This document shows positions 24,101 through 36,346 of a stretch of 64,000 bases of DNA, piece after piece (position 1 is the stretch's first letter; the number at the start of each line of letters is the position of its first letter). Origin of the DNA: Phytoseiulus persimilis (Eukaryota; Arthropoda; Arachnida; Mesostigmata; Phytoseiidae); the NCBI GenBank assembly GCA_037576195.1, contig CM075101.1:9982001-10046000 (forward strand), in the 5' to 3' direction. The position numbers and the translations under genes are program-made. The notes under the pieces are model-generated. The model was not told where the DNA came from, searched no databases, and saw only the letters and a list, made by a program, of their open reading frames with translations.

Positions 24101-27100
24101 CGATTTCAAGCTCTGAGCCATGAGATTGTATTTTTGGGTGAATTCCGGCTCGAAACTTGCGCGAATTCCTCGAATGATCCGATATCGACAACGGTGAGAA
24201 CTTTGAGAGTTTACAGTTTTTCCCCCGTTTTTCGAGCTCAGTTTTGGAGTCGGTTATTGGCCTTATTGGGCAAATTCGATACGCTTTATTGGCCCCGAAA
24301 TGTCCTCCTCTCTCTCCTGCTCTCAAGTGTCTGCTGCAGTTCGGGGACGAGTCCTAAAAACGGGTTATACAATCACTAGACTCTGAAGTCACTCCACCGA
24401 TCGCTGGCGGTTAACGCGATGAGAAAGTGCATCATGGGGATGAAAATGCGGCGGGTAGCCGAAATGTCACGGACTCGAAATTTCCCGCTTGACCAGGAGA
24501 TGCTCCCAAGTCAGGGAATGAATTTTGAGTCCAGCAGAAAAGTTCGAGACTCCGCGTCTGGGACTCGGAAGTGAAGAACTCTGGAACAATTGAATCGTTG
24601 CGAACTCTAGCGACGGTATTCCGCCTGCCTCGAACAAACATGTATTCGAGTCGGGCGATACTACAGAAGCTCCTTCTGAAGCGACTGAAACGAGCATCGA
24701 GCTCGGACTTATCTGAACTGAGCTCTCATAGTCACTAACCAGGCTCGTCGCGAAGCTGAATAAGTGTGGGACGCGTGTGTTCCGAGCCAGCATTCTCTGT
24801 AGTTCGTGCAGCTTGAGGAGCCTGCCATAAAAAAGTGGACTTCCCAGAACTATGAATTCCTTGATTGGAGATGCCTTCGGGCCTGTTTGGATAACATGCA
24901 AAGATCGCAGCCATCGTAGATGTACACAGCCCGGATGGGCTTCGCGAAGTGTACAGTCTGACCGAACCGGAGTAGCTAGTCAGGCAAGCTAACTGCCGAC
25001 GCGGCGGATTCCCCCGAAATGAGGCAGCGAGCGAGTTGAGTCCCATCCGCCAGCGAACGGACTGCTATGCTTCAAATATCGATACAAAAATTCTCCTCTA
25101 TGAAGAATGTCTTTTCATAGCTCGAGACCGGAGAGGTTGCAACCGGTTTTTAGTCGGATGCAAGCTCGAATTTGCCTAAATATTGCACCTTGACCGGCTC
25201 CTTTGCTACCGCTGCCAATGCTGTTGTTAACGGACTGCTTGGATTAAACAAATCCGGCTAAATTTCTGTGCCAAAAATGTCTGCTGGCCCTCAGCCCCGA
25301 GCGGTGTCAGGTGTCAAGTATTACCTCATGTGCTATTTTTTTGGGGATGCAATCATCCAGGACTTCCCCAGGAGCGGACGCATGCACATGTCGGAGATAC
25401 TTCATGGAACGTCCGTTTCGAGCCAAGAGATTTCGGGGAGTCTCTTCGATTCCCGCAGTGTCTAGATATATCGTTAACCCAGGATCGCTCGGTCCGGCGA
25501 TGAGTTAAGCGCGTCTCGGAATCCGTGATGAAGCGGACCGCCTCACACCTTCATCCACATCACATATGGAAACGAAATAGGTTTAGGACTCAAGGCCTCA
25601 CTGCGCATAGACCGGTGAATCCAAGGGTCGGAGTTTCCGGATTGAATGTGTATAACTTCAGGGGCGATCGACTCCCAGTCCAGGGGCTAAGATACTCTAC
25701 ACCAATATTCGATAAAATACAACCACGACCCTTCCATCGACGTTGATTGCTACGGATGCGGAACACTTCAACCTGATGCGTCGCTCAGGAATGCGAGAAA
25801 AGGTGTTATCCCTCACAGGAATCCCCGTGCGCATCTGACTTAATTCGGACTCCTCACCGAAGGACTTGAACAGGACGAAGGAATCAAAACGACGCGGGGC
25901 AAACCAAGAAAAATGATCTGTGAATTAGGAACAGTTCATCCATCAAACGGAGGAGATCATGGCGTAAATGAGAGGCCGCGACGAAACAATCAATCCATCC
26001 ATCCACAAGTCGGGGCACACGACATACAGGGCGGCGTTTCTTTCTGAAGGAATAAAAAATGGCGGAATTATGGCCAGAACAAAGGGCTTGACAAAACCCG
26101 ACCTGGAATAGCCACCCTATTCAACAGCGACCTGAGCCGCGGGCTATCATGGCTGTCTGTCGGTGGTGTATGGAATCGAATGTGATTTCGAGGTAAATGA
26201 GTTTTGAGCAAAAAAAATCCTCCAACTATAAATTAGTGTTGAGTTAGCCCGCTTACAGGCGACCTCGATCGTGTAACATCAACGGTTGCGCCAGCAGCTC
26301 GACGTTCAATGGGTAGGAGTGGTTGAAATATCTCCTGTCTCGTTTGGCATCCTCAAGATGGAAAGGCTCGACTATCGAGCACCAAGTTCGGCAGCACAAG
26401 AACATTTCTCTGACTGACTCTCAGGTCTTTGTAGCGCTGCGATTGTGATGGAACAACAACTGTGAAGGAATGTAGAATGTCGGTTAGTCGTTTCAATCAA
26501 ATTAGCACTATTCTCGGCTTCCGTCACGGAGCCCAGTAGGCGTTTCGTTTTCTGGTGGAAGATGCTCGAACATCTGTCATTGCGGTCTCACCCTCGACTG
26601 CGGAGGAATGGGGCGGTTTTCCATATGCGTGGCAATTCAAGAAGAGGAAGGGCGAGTTCACTTGGGGAGCTCACGTGATTTGATACAGTAATCACAGGAA
26701 GCCATTCGAGTGACAAGATAAATACCTTTCCCCAAGTCACCCTCGTGAACGAGCTTTCTCGTCCGAGTTGTTTGGACACCGGCTCAGGTTCATCGAGAAT
26801 GGAGGAATGGAGTGCTTGCATCATGCCTGAATCTTGTGCACATGTTCACCCACTGACCATTCGAAAACGAGTGGTACTTGAATCATGAGTGTGCATTCCG
26901 AGCGCAAAAATCATGAAATCTCCTCGTGCTGAGGGAGACGGGGAATGAACGGCCTCGGATGCACGGGCGGATGCAGGGGACGGAGCAGCTGAGTGGAAAA
27001 TTAATATCATCGTTTTCAAATTTTCGAACGTATAGCTTTGCCGAACTTCCCTTCCCTTGTGTTTCAGTTCGGGGGCAGTGCATTCCACTTCCGTGAGTGT

Positions 27101-29089
27101 GTTCCGGGAGATCTGGAACGAAAACAGCTCTGACTAGGTGTGCTCTGCAGCGAAGTTCCTCTTGGAACTCCATTAGAGATATTTAGCGGCGCCGGCCTAG
27201 TGGCGATTGTCTGGGTTTCTCCAAAAACGGAAAGATGAGCTCGAATTCCTCGCTCGAGCACCCTTGAGGTTTGGTTTCGCTCAACGGTCCTTCCAGCCGG
27301 CCTGAGATCTGGCAATCAACAGATTCATCAAGAATATGAGGAGGCTTCGGAAACACCCGGTCCGACCGGTGACATCGTGCCGGTGACCGGCGTCCGGTCT
27401 GATTGAGCCGATACCTGCACTGTGGCGGTCCGAGACCATGACTAGAGCTTTCATATGACCGGACTTATCCTTTTCCGTCCGTTTGTCCGGTTAACTTGGG
27501 CAACCGAGAAAGCTCCCGGGTTTCAGGCTCGCAGATCGAGTGTTCGACCATGGTTTCGAATAAATTTCCCCATCGGCGAGTTTGATAGTTTTCTGGCAAC
27601 AGGGCGCCAAACAATCCTGGGATTGTAAGGTGCATGGGTGAGAAGCGCTCCTCCAGCTACCGGAATATGGGTCCTCGCTCTTTATCCCCAGGACACCATG
27701 TGTATTGACTGTGTCAACGGAGTTTCAAAACATCGTGACGTGTTCCTCGAGATCAAGGTGACGCGCTCTGGCGGCCTCAACGATATGGACGCACCTAGGC
27801 CACGGATCACACCTCGAGCCACATTTCTGAGCACCGCATTCCACCATTATGGTCTTCAGATCGAAGATTCGACCAGAGGCTGCGGACAGCTCGTCGCTGA
27901 AACATTCAGTCGATGACCCGGACCTCGCAGTCCAGCTGGATCCGATTGCGCAACTTTCACAATTGCCCAGAGCCATCACCCAACTGGAATGCCGGTTGAT
28001 CTCGATCGAGACCAGAATCGGTATCCTGAGCTCAATTCGGACAACTCTCACAGGTATTTCCGTGATACGGCACGGGAAAATCGGGAGCGAAGATACCGAC
28101 TTTCATCAAGTACAGACAATATCAGAAAAACTCTGAAGTGTCTGAGCATGCCATCCTCTCTAATGCCGAAGTGGAGGGAACATTTTTGGACAGGAGACTC
28201 AGTTCGTCACGATCGCACCGAAAGAGGTTCGTATCGGCACAGTTCAATGCGGACTTAATTTTCGACGGAAAAAGAGCCTCTGGCGGCACCTGAGCGAATC
28301 CGATCTGAAATGTTCTCATTCAACACTCTAGCATGGTGAATCAATCTGGAGAGACTCCGAAATCGGCCTATCTGCTTCCTTGTCCGCTTCCGGGCAAGAT
28401 AGCCGCCGGGCAAGTGTCCGGTGATATCGGAGCTCTAGCTATGACCCCATCGACGGAGTTTCCTGTCTTCTTGGTTTCTGAGGGAAACACCACAGAAAGC
28501 GCGAATCTCACAATTCAATTTGTAGCGAAATTATGGGCGCTTCCCTGTTTTCGCTATAACTTCTGGGAAACAATGTGTCCGACTATATTCGCACCGTGTT
28601 TGGTGTTCGCATTCGGACACCGAATCATATTGACTTCAACAGAGTTCCCAATTTCTATCTTCGGTGACGAGAACACTGGAAAAGCGCGAAACCGCCGATT
28701 CCCATCGAACGCGCGAACGGCGGTATCAGATATCTAGGAGATCCCGTGGGCATCTCGTGTCGATGGAGATTCGATCTCGTTGAGGAAATCGACAGATATA
28801 AACTGGGAACTCCGACGAATGCATCCTGGATCGGAGGACGGAATCCAAGAACGGCGCGAATTCCAGCCCTATCGGACGTTCTTTCCTAGAAGCCACAGCG
28901 AAAACAGGGAGGCGCGCATAATTTTGCAACGGATGAAAGCTGTGGGATTCGCTCTAACGGTGGTGTTTGTCTCAAAAACAAATGCGACAGGAATTCCGAT
29001 CCTCAGTAGAAAAACTGGGTTGCGCACTTAATTTCGCAACAGAGTCTAGATAGGGTCTCGACCAGTGTGGCCAGATCCGTCCCGGAATC

Positions 29090-29275
29090 CGGTACGGTAC
29101 AACTCGTCGCTGAGGACTCGCCGCCGGAAACTCGTCGCCGGACAACTCGTCGCTGGGATGAATCTTCGCCAGGGAACTCGTCGCCGACGACTCGGCGCCA
29201 AAGCGGCTAGTCCCGGGACAACTCTCCGCCAACCAACTCGACGCCAGGAACTGAGTCTCCTCGGAATCCACGGGG
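29090..29275 (+). repeat. degenerate 15-nt minisatellite, forward arm
   Basis: About ten or eleven imperfect tandem units of roughly 15 nt, consensus near CAACTCGTCGCCGGA. Units vary by one to five bases and by a base or two in length. The same unit recurs in inverted orientation at 29730-29850. The frame is open here in places, but the translation is only a repeat of the motif and is not taken as a gene. Confidence 0.8.
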
Positions 29276-29729
29276 AATCGAGTACTGCAACGTGCAGAAT
29301 GGAAAGTAGTCAACCCACCTGGCGCTTCATTCGCAATGTTGACAGACGAACGAAATTGACCTCATCAGAATGCCTCGGAATTTCGGTCTACTCTTTCGAA
29401 ACCAGGAACCCGTGTCGAAGTTTTCCGTTTCTCCGATTCGACCTCCTCCGTTCCCGATTTCCTGGTCTGGTTCGCAAACGCCTCGTCAGGATGTCGATTC
29501 AGTCGGATATCTGGTTCTTCGGCCGAATCATTGAAATCACGATGCCCTTGATGGAACCCGAGCCCCGATGCAGGACAACCCCAGAGGCCGAGTTGCGGAT
29601 ATTACGCGAAACTCAACGATAACGGCAGTTTCTAGTCTCCTGCGGCGGAGCCAAGCTAGCGCTGCGAAAAAGGCGTGCACGGAATGTCGCTCATGTCACT
29701 GCGTCACCTCCGCCGGTGATTTGATGGAC

Positions 29730-29850
29730 TGAAATGAGCTGTCCGGCGACGAGTCACCTCAGCGACGAGTTGTCCCGCGATGAGTCGCTCCGGCGCCGCA
29801 TCGTCGGCGAAGTGCTGTCCGGCGACGGGATCTCGGCGAGGAGTTGTCCT
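29730..29850 (-). repeat. degenerate 15-nt minisatellite, inverted arm
   Basis: About eight imperfect copies of the same unit as the array at 29090-29275, but on the opposite strand (plus-strand form tccggcgacgagttg). The two arms flank about 450 bp of unique sequence. This layout is typical of subterminal repeats of non-autonomous DNA transposons, but no terminal inverted repeats or target-site duplication were found. Confidence 0.75.
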
Positions 29851-30232
29851 GCTCCGCCCGGAATCACCTCTGTAAATCGATAGGGAGTCGATATCGACCA
29901 CTTTGAGAACCGCTGAAGTTGCCCAATTACATCCATGTTCGGATGGAACGATAATCGGAAACGAATCCATCGTTGACCGAAACAGCTGGTACGAAAGAAT
30001 CTTCGCAGTTAGTCGCACAGTATGCTGCCTCACGGTGAGACACGGAAGGATAAGTGTTTCGGAGAGTCTCGTCAAATGGAAGCGATGTGTTGAAATGAAC
30101 TCTGACGACTAAGTCAGCGGTGATTCAAGTTCTCGAAAAAATAAAACCACAGCCGTCTGTGTGCGAACACTTCTCCGCCTCCGCGAGTCCATCAATCGTT
30201 TCCTCATCTTCTTCCGAATCTCTCGGAAGATT

Positions 30233-30255
30233 CCCCCCCCCCCCCCCCCCCCCCC
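30233..30255. repeat. 23-nt poly-C run
   Basis: Uninterrupted C homopolymer (G on the minus strand). It could form a G-quadruplex or i-motif. Its exact length is likely variable or error-prone in sequencing. Confidence 0.95.
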
Positions 30256-31483
30256 GCATTCCTATTGTGCGGGCTGTATTCTGTAATGCGGCGTCAATTC
30301 TTCTGGGCAGGATTCTGAAATGCATGCTGCTGCTCATGCTGGGCGATCGAACGGACCCTGTTTCCTGATGAGAGAAGATCGGTGAAGCATCTGTCTGATG
30401 GTTGCTCCCAAACTGAAATGTAGGAGCGGCGATTTTCCGACACCTTCGCTGGTTTGAAGCGTTGACCTGTCTCGGCGTCGAGTCGGGCTTGCATAGCCCA
30501 TGATTTTGGGCCGGAATCCTCCAAGTACGCTCGATGCAGAGGCGTCACAGGATCTCTGTTAGCGGACCTTTGCTTCAGAATGCGCAGCCCACCCCTCAAT
30601 GGAGGACAAGAGTCGCCTGGTTATCAACAATGATACTTCTGCAAAGAGAGCCCAAAGCACTCGTAAGGGGCCAACGGATGATGGTGACAATCATTATTAT
30701 ACAGCCCTAAACGGCTTACGAACAACTTTGGAGAAGCATGGCTCGTTGTTCCCCGGCTCCGAGTGTGACTGAGGAATGGCGTTGATTCAGCCAAGAATTC
30801 GCGGTGCCGTTGAGGGCGAACAGGCTCAATCAATTGGCTGGACCCGCGACATTCCGGATTTCAGGGGCTAGAGGGGCGCGTCCACTGCCCATGTTTGCGA
30901 GGCTACTGGATCTACTGTCTGGTCATCAAAGAATACACAGCGTCTGTTATAGAAATTATTTTTTCTCCAATTGTCGTAACAAACTTCCTTTTCAGGCGCC
31001 GAGCACCTTGACACCGGGCTTCTTTGGAACCGCGTTAGTTTCCAAAGGGGGAAGGAGACGTGAGGATGCGTGATCTATTCCGAGAAGAACATGATGAACC
31101 TACATATATCACACTTTTGCGAGCTTTCAAGCTTCATACTGTTCGTACAAGTCATACCGGGGGATCTCAGGCGTTCCAATCCCCCCTGGACACATCACAC
31201 ACGTCCCTCTCTTTTTCCTTGTAAAGTGCGCGTCGTTCTCTGGAAATCACTCATATCTGGCGTTTGTACAAGTTTCCTAGAATCCCCAACATGCTGAGCT
31301 TCGGGCGGGTGATTCGTGAAAAAATCGACAGAACCTCGGGCGGAAGTTCGGGCTCGCCCGTGAAAACCGAGTCCAGCCAATAAGTGGTGGACGAGGCTGA
31401 TAATTCCATTTACTGGCGAATTGAATGAAGGGCACGCGGAGAGGCTCGACAACAGAGGCTATCAGCGTGAGCGAAGATCCGTA

Positions 31484-33518
31484 TCAAGGTGCGATGATTG
31501 GCGTTGCTGAAGGACAGTCCGCCTCGGAGCTGACTGTGCACTCTTCCAGACTGAGAACTTGTGCGGGACACTCGAAGTGCACACAGTGGAACACCTGGAA
31601 CAAACAAGGAACGATCGTGAGTTCGAGTGACTGTAGGAGGTCTGCAGTAGACGTGGAGAGGTCGGAACAATAATATCGCTCCTACTCCCGATCCCTGGGA
31701 AGTATATAGAGCACAACGTACCCCGTTCGCAGTGCTGGCGGTTCCGACGATCTTTATGAAAACCACCGCTAGGGGCTGGAACGTGAGAATCTGCCACGAG
31801 CGGCAGTCCTCCGATGTGCGATCCACGACTCGAGTCCACTCCTTGTCATCGACAGAAGTCTCGATGTAATACGAGTAGGTTCGAGAATCCCGATCCCACA
31901 ACAACATGCGCATGGAATCTATCAAGTATGGCTGCGGAAGTCGAACAATGATTGAGCCTGCGCCGACTTGATGGCAAGTGTATCCGGAATCCCAGTCGTA
32001 AGTCGTGAAGTTCCCGTTAATCAGGGAATGGCGGTTGCGGCTGGCGCCTTCGGTGACCAAGGCTTTTTTGCCCCACAACGCCACATTTTCTTCGGGAACG
32101 CAGATTCCATGGCTGACTTTGAATGGTTTCGCCGTAAACATTGCTTCGAACGAAACTAGGTGGAACTGTTTATTCACTGAACTGTGCGTTCCGACAACTC
32201 GGATGTAGCAAACGACTCGAGGCTCGAAGTACAGTTTCTGCGAGGATCTACAAAGGCAGTTCGAGTAATCGATGACTGGATGCCAGTCCTCCAAGTCCAT
32301 CGAAACTTCGACGTAGTAGGAGTACGCGCGTAGATCTTTGTCCCAGAGACGGAGTACCAAGTGGTTTATCACATATGGTTCCCCGAGTTCGATGGTGATG
32401 CCCGTCTCGTCGTTTATGATGTGCTTCGCGAACCCACTTTCGAAGTCGAGTCTCTCCGGCTCCAAGAGATCGCAACGAGGTTCGCCCGTGAGCACTCGAG
32501 CTCCGTGATTCACAGTCGCGATGTTTTCCTCGAGGATCACTTTGCCCCGGTGGTTCAAGTCGACATCTCGGCACTCGGTTTTCCTCTGTATAGCGTCCAA
32601 CAGCTGGTCTGCCGGAATGAGATCTGAACTTCTCACAGTGCTCAGGAGATCTCTGTAGGCGATCAAGGGAAGCCGCACCGCTTCCAAAATGCTCGAAAAG
32701 TCTTTGTAGTCGGGCCGCGCTGTACACCATCGTTTGACAGCATCGAAAATTTCGATTTCTTGCGCGCAGAACGAATCGCGGAGGAGGATTCCTCTGAATG
32801 CATCCGCCGAGAGCTGCACGAATGCCTCACTCTGTAGAATCACACTCGCGTGTCTGTCCATGAATCGGCAACAGGTTCGACGCAGTCGCTCGAGACCGAA
32901 AGATTGTGCCTTATCGTAGATGGTACACACATTCCGAACAGAGAGAATGACTTTCAGATACCGACACAGCTCCTTCAACAAACTTTTGAGTCCACACTGA
33001 TGAGCGAGCTCCAGGAGATCTAAAACTGTGTCCTCTTCCAGGTCTCCGAGCGACAGGCGTCCAGTGTAGATGTAGCCCAAGAGCAACCTGAAGGCTTCCG
33101 AAGGTACGCGTGGTAGGACGATTTCTTTCTGAGGCGAATCTCGCGATCCTCCATTCAGAAGAGCCCTTCAACAGAACAGAGCGCCTTTTCAGTCCAAGGT
33201 GTAAAACCATGGAGCAGGGGGAAATATTCTAGAGTATCTAATCGAACTTCATTTTTTGCATCGTGACGATTCTCAGTTTGGGTCAATGTTTGGGTCCGGG
33301 ATCCGGGAGGTGAGAGTTAAGATCGCGAAGCCAACTGCGCACCTGAAGTATTCGCAGGAACAGGACAGGATCAGCCTGTGCGCCGGAATTCGTTCTTCTC
33401 CGACAACGAAGGTTACATCGGAATACTCAGAACTGAGCGAGAGACTTCCTATGTATTCGGCGAGATGCTGCGAGTGTTCCACCTCCGAGAGTCGAAGCGA
33501 GTTGCGTAGGTCGGTCAT
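31484..33518 (-). CDS. BTBD9: BTB/POZ domain-containing protein 9 (three exons, 576 aa)
   Basis: Exons, in order of transcription: 33518-33343, 33165-31722 and 31594-31484. The first intron is phase 2 and the second phase 0, and all joins keep frame. The last exon is short and supplies the conserved VFHCVHFECP block followed by an acidic tail and TGA. The protein has an N-terminal BTB domain (about residues 15-130, with DVTFVV and YIYTGR), a BACK domain (to about 240), then two discoidin-like (F5/8 type C) domains, each with the D(K/R)D.R(A/T)YSYY block. BTBD9 is thought to act as a Cullin-3 substrate adaptor and is linked to iron handling, dopamine and sleep in animals. Its length is close to the human protein (about 610 aa), which has a longer C-terminal tail. 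The ATG at 33518 was chosen because the BTB sequence follows at the usual distance. It is divergent from VPS13D, about 2.8 kb apart. Confidence 0.95.
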
Positions 33519-36346
33519 GGTGCTCGTTGCGAGTTTCGGTTCCTGTGACGAGCGAAAATGTGAAGGCGCTTGAACCGCTATCGATACGAATTTGACAGAT
33601 TTTTTCGAGGACTATTCAATTTTGCTTGCCCAAGCGGGAACCTGAGTTAAGCATCCGCAAGGGGTGCTGATGCAAGAATTCGTCGGAAAATATTCCTCGA
33701 CGGAAACACATATTCGTATTCAATCGATCAAGAACGGAAATTTCAGAGAGACCCGGGAGCTCTGGACCGCTCCTTCGAATTCCCACATGATTTCGATGGC
33801 TAAATTTCAAGAACAACCTAACAGACGTTGAGATCGGATGCGATTCTATCGAATCTGGTTGGACACAAACATAGATGAATCGTGGATCGCATAATCAGCG
33901 CTGTCGAGACAGCGAAGGAACGCATGATAATGCGATAAGTGGCTGACAGCTGCAATAGCAACAGCTTGTCAGAGGAATGATCCCATGCGGATGTACGATG
34001 CCGAATGCGTTGGGCGTTCAAGTGTTCAAACTCACCAGGCAACGAGCATACTGGGCGCACGCAGTCCTCGGACCAAGTTTCATTCGATTCGCGCAAGATC
34101 GACGGAGAACGTCAGCAGTGGTGCCTTGAGGACCGTGCTGAACCAGAGACCCCAATACCGGCAGCAGACTCGTGGCGGTCAACTTCAAATGCGGATCAGA
34201 ACGCATCAGCGCATGGAGCGGTGGTGGAAGTGAATCCCCGCTTCATTATGAAGGTACTTGTTGCAGAGAAGTTCCGAATCCGAACATGTCAGGAATCGCT
34301 GCCCAATGGAAGCGAGGGTACAGCCTACAACGACTGATGATAATCAAACTCCACATCTGGGTCGATTTTGATAGCTACACAGCGAAACCGAGAATGGCGA
34401 TCGGAGCACAATCTCAGACCTGGGCGCGCGAACATGGAATTCGTCGACAAAAACGCAGGACCGAGATGCCGGTACCGTTACTTCTCTCTTGGCCTCTCGG
34501 TGATATCCGGGACCGGGAGAAGTGACCTCGATTGACCAGGATTCACTGCTCGGAGGACAACTTGCCTAGTGAACCGAAGCGATACTTTCCAAGAGCATCG
34601 CAATCCACTATGGGGCAAGAACAGAACTCTGGCAGTCAGGGGTTGAATTATTTCGTGACCGACTCCCGTGTCCTCCGCGGGGAGGTTTCCTCATGTCGCC
34701 AGCGCTCTACGTCTTTGACGCAGCAGTGCGCGCAGCGGAGAGCGAGTTCTCCGGCCCCCGTCCGTCGATTCAAGAACACAACCACCGTGTCTCTGACCGA
34801 ATGATCAGTACTTAAAGACCCTAAACATACGTGTCCCAATGTTGGAGTATTCGCTGGCACGACCAGGAACGCACGACTTGGATTTGAATTTCCCGCCATT
34901 GCGTCGTTTGCTCTCGTGCGTTCGGAAAGTTCTTCTTTTATCTGATTCGGGCTATTAGGCGGCACCAAGTTTTCACCGAAGTCGTGAAAGCGGTTCGCAA
35001 GTCCGTGGTTCAGGGTCTGTTTGCCTCGAAGACTCGATGGAGCTTGTAGAGCGACACCCGTGTTGCAACCTCACGAGCCAACATACGACACAATCCCGAA
35101 TGTTGTGTTCGAGTATAATTCTTGCGCTGCTCCGTAGAGTAACGGTGTGTGTTTTGAAGAAGAGTGAAAGCTCGTGAGCGAAGGGCTGTTTCTCCTCAAT
35201 GACGTGCCGTTTCGGGGAATAGGAAGGAACTGTTATCAAATAGGAGCTTTCCTACTCCGACTTTCGAATGCACGATTTATTGGTGAGTAGTGGTTGGTCC
35301 CGTTCCATTCTTCCCATGTGATTCATGACAGCAGGCAAGTCCCTTCGACAATCGTTCCATCTCCCTGGAAGACAAATTTTGGGCTGGTGCCGAGATTCTA
35401 TATTCGAATGCAGATGACGCAGACTCGTACCCGCAAACCCACAGCTCAGTGCAGCGCCATGAAGTTATTGGGGCGGTAAAGGACGTTTGTTCAATGCTAC
35501 GTCTGGTTCTGGAGCGCCTTAACGCGATTTGGAAATGTGTTTCGTTGTCCCCCAGCCGCCCGAACCTCGGCCGAATTCCGAGTTTTGTGACAACTTTCGG
35601 GATTATACCCGCTCTGGACATCTGGGGTTGGACTCGAATTCCCGTAGATTCCCTCGAGCGAACCGCCGTGCTGTTTCCAGGATGAATGAGGACTCTGTCC
35701 TGTGTCTCGAATATGGGATTGCCTCCCGTTTTTCTCCGAGGGAAGAAGAATGACTCTCCTCAAGCTCGACTGACATCGGGAGGGTACGTGTTTCTTCCGC
35801 CGCGGTGCGCGACCAGCTCACTCGAGCCGGATGTTCCAGTGTTTTCGAACGTGTGTCACACTTGTCGGAGCCCTTCGAATCGGTCTCGTGGCTCATAGTT
35901 ATCGCAAGATGATTTTCTGGAGAGTGTGGCGTTTCACAAGCCTCCAGTTGAATTGGTATCAAAATTATTGGACGAGACCTCCGATCGCGAGAACCCATGA
36001 AGTTGGTATAACAGCGCTCGAAGAGAAATTCGACTCCCGAAAATTCTCTTCGATCAGCTGCCTCGGGTATGAGAACAAAGTGATGTCAATATAGGTTCCG
36101 TGATTTCACTGGATGTGACATCAGGAGCTCCATCGCATGCTGCCCTGGTTCCGTGTCTGAATAAGCTCTCGGGGTGGATAGATTGGGCCTCCGCACAGAC
36201 ACTCTCAGGGTCTCGACTCCCGCCAAGTTTGGTGGGCTTGAGTCGCCTTCTAAGCCGGCGCTTTCATAATCCGATTAACCTGACAGAACAATCTTGCAGG
36301 AGAACAACTTTGAAGTGAGGATCCTGAGAAACTCGCGATCTTCAGG
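33519..36346. promoter_or_regulatory. intergenic region between divergent BTBD9 and VPS13D
   Basis: The two ATGs are 2828 bp apart and transcribed away from each other, so this stretch must hold both promoters and leaders. I saw no clear TATA box near either start. Open frames inside are under 135 codons and overlap on both strands, with no recognisable homology. Confidence 0.5.

Larger units (their letters stand above)
13950..31400. other. long gene-free region with scattered repeats
   Basis: About 17 kb in which no exon shows recognisable homology and no tRNA or snRNA was seen. The longest open frame (17040-17591, minus, 183 aa) is close to what chance gives for 64 kb. Contents worth noting are listed separately: a hAT-like terminus, a perfect palindrome, an inverted minisatellite pair and a poly-C run. 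Rapidly evolving or lineage-specific exons could be missed. Confidence 0.4.

Noticed and set aside
24467..24901. 144-aa minus open frame as a possible reverse transcriptase fragment
   Set aside because: No catalytic motif (such as YxDD) or any other transposon protein signature is present.
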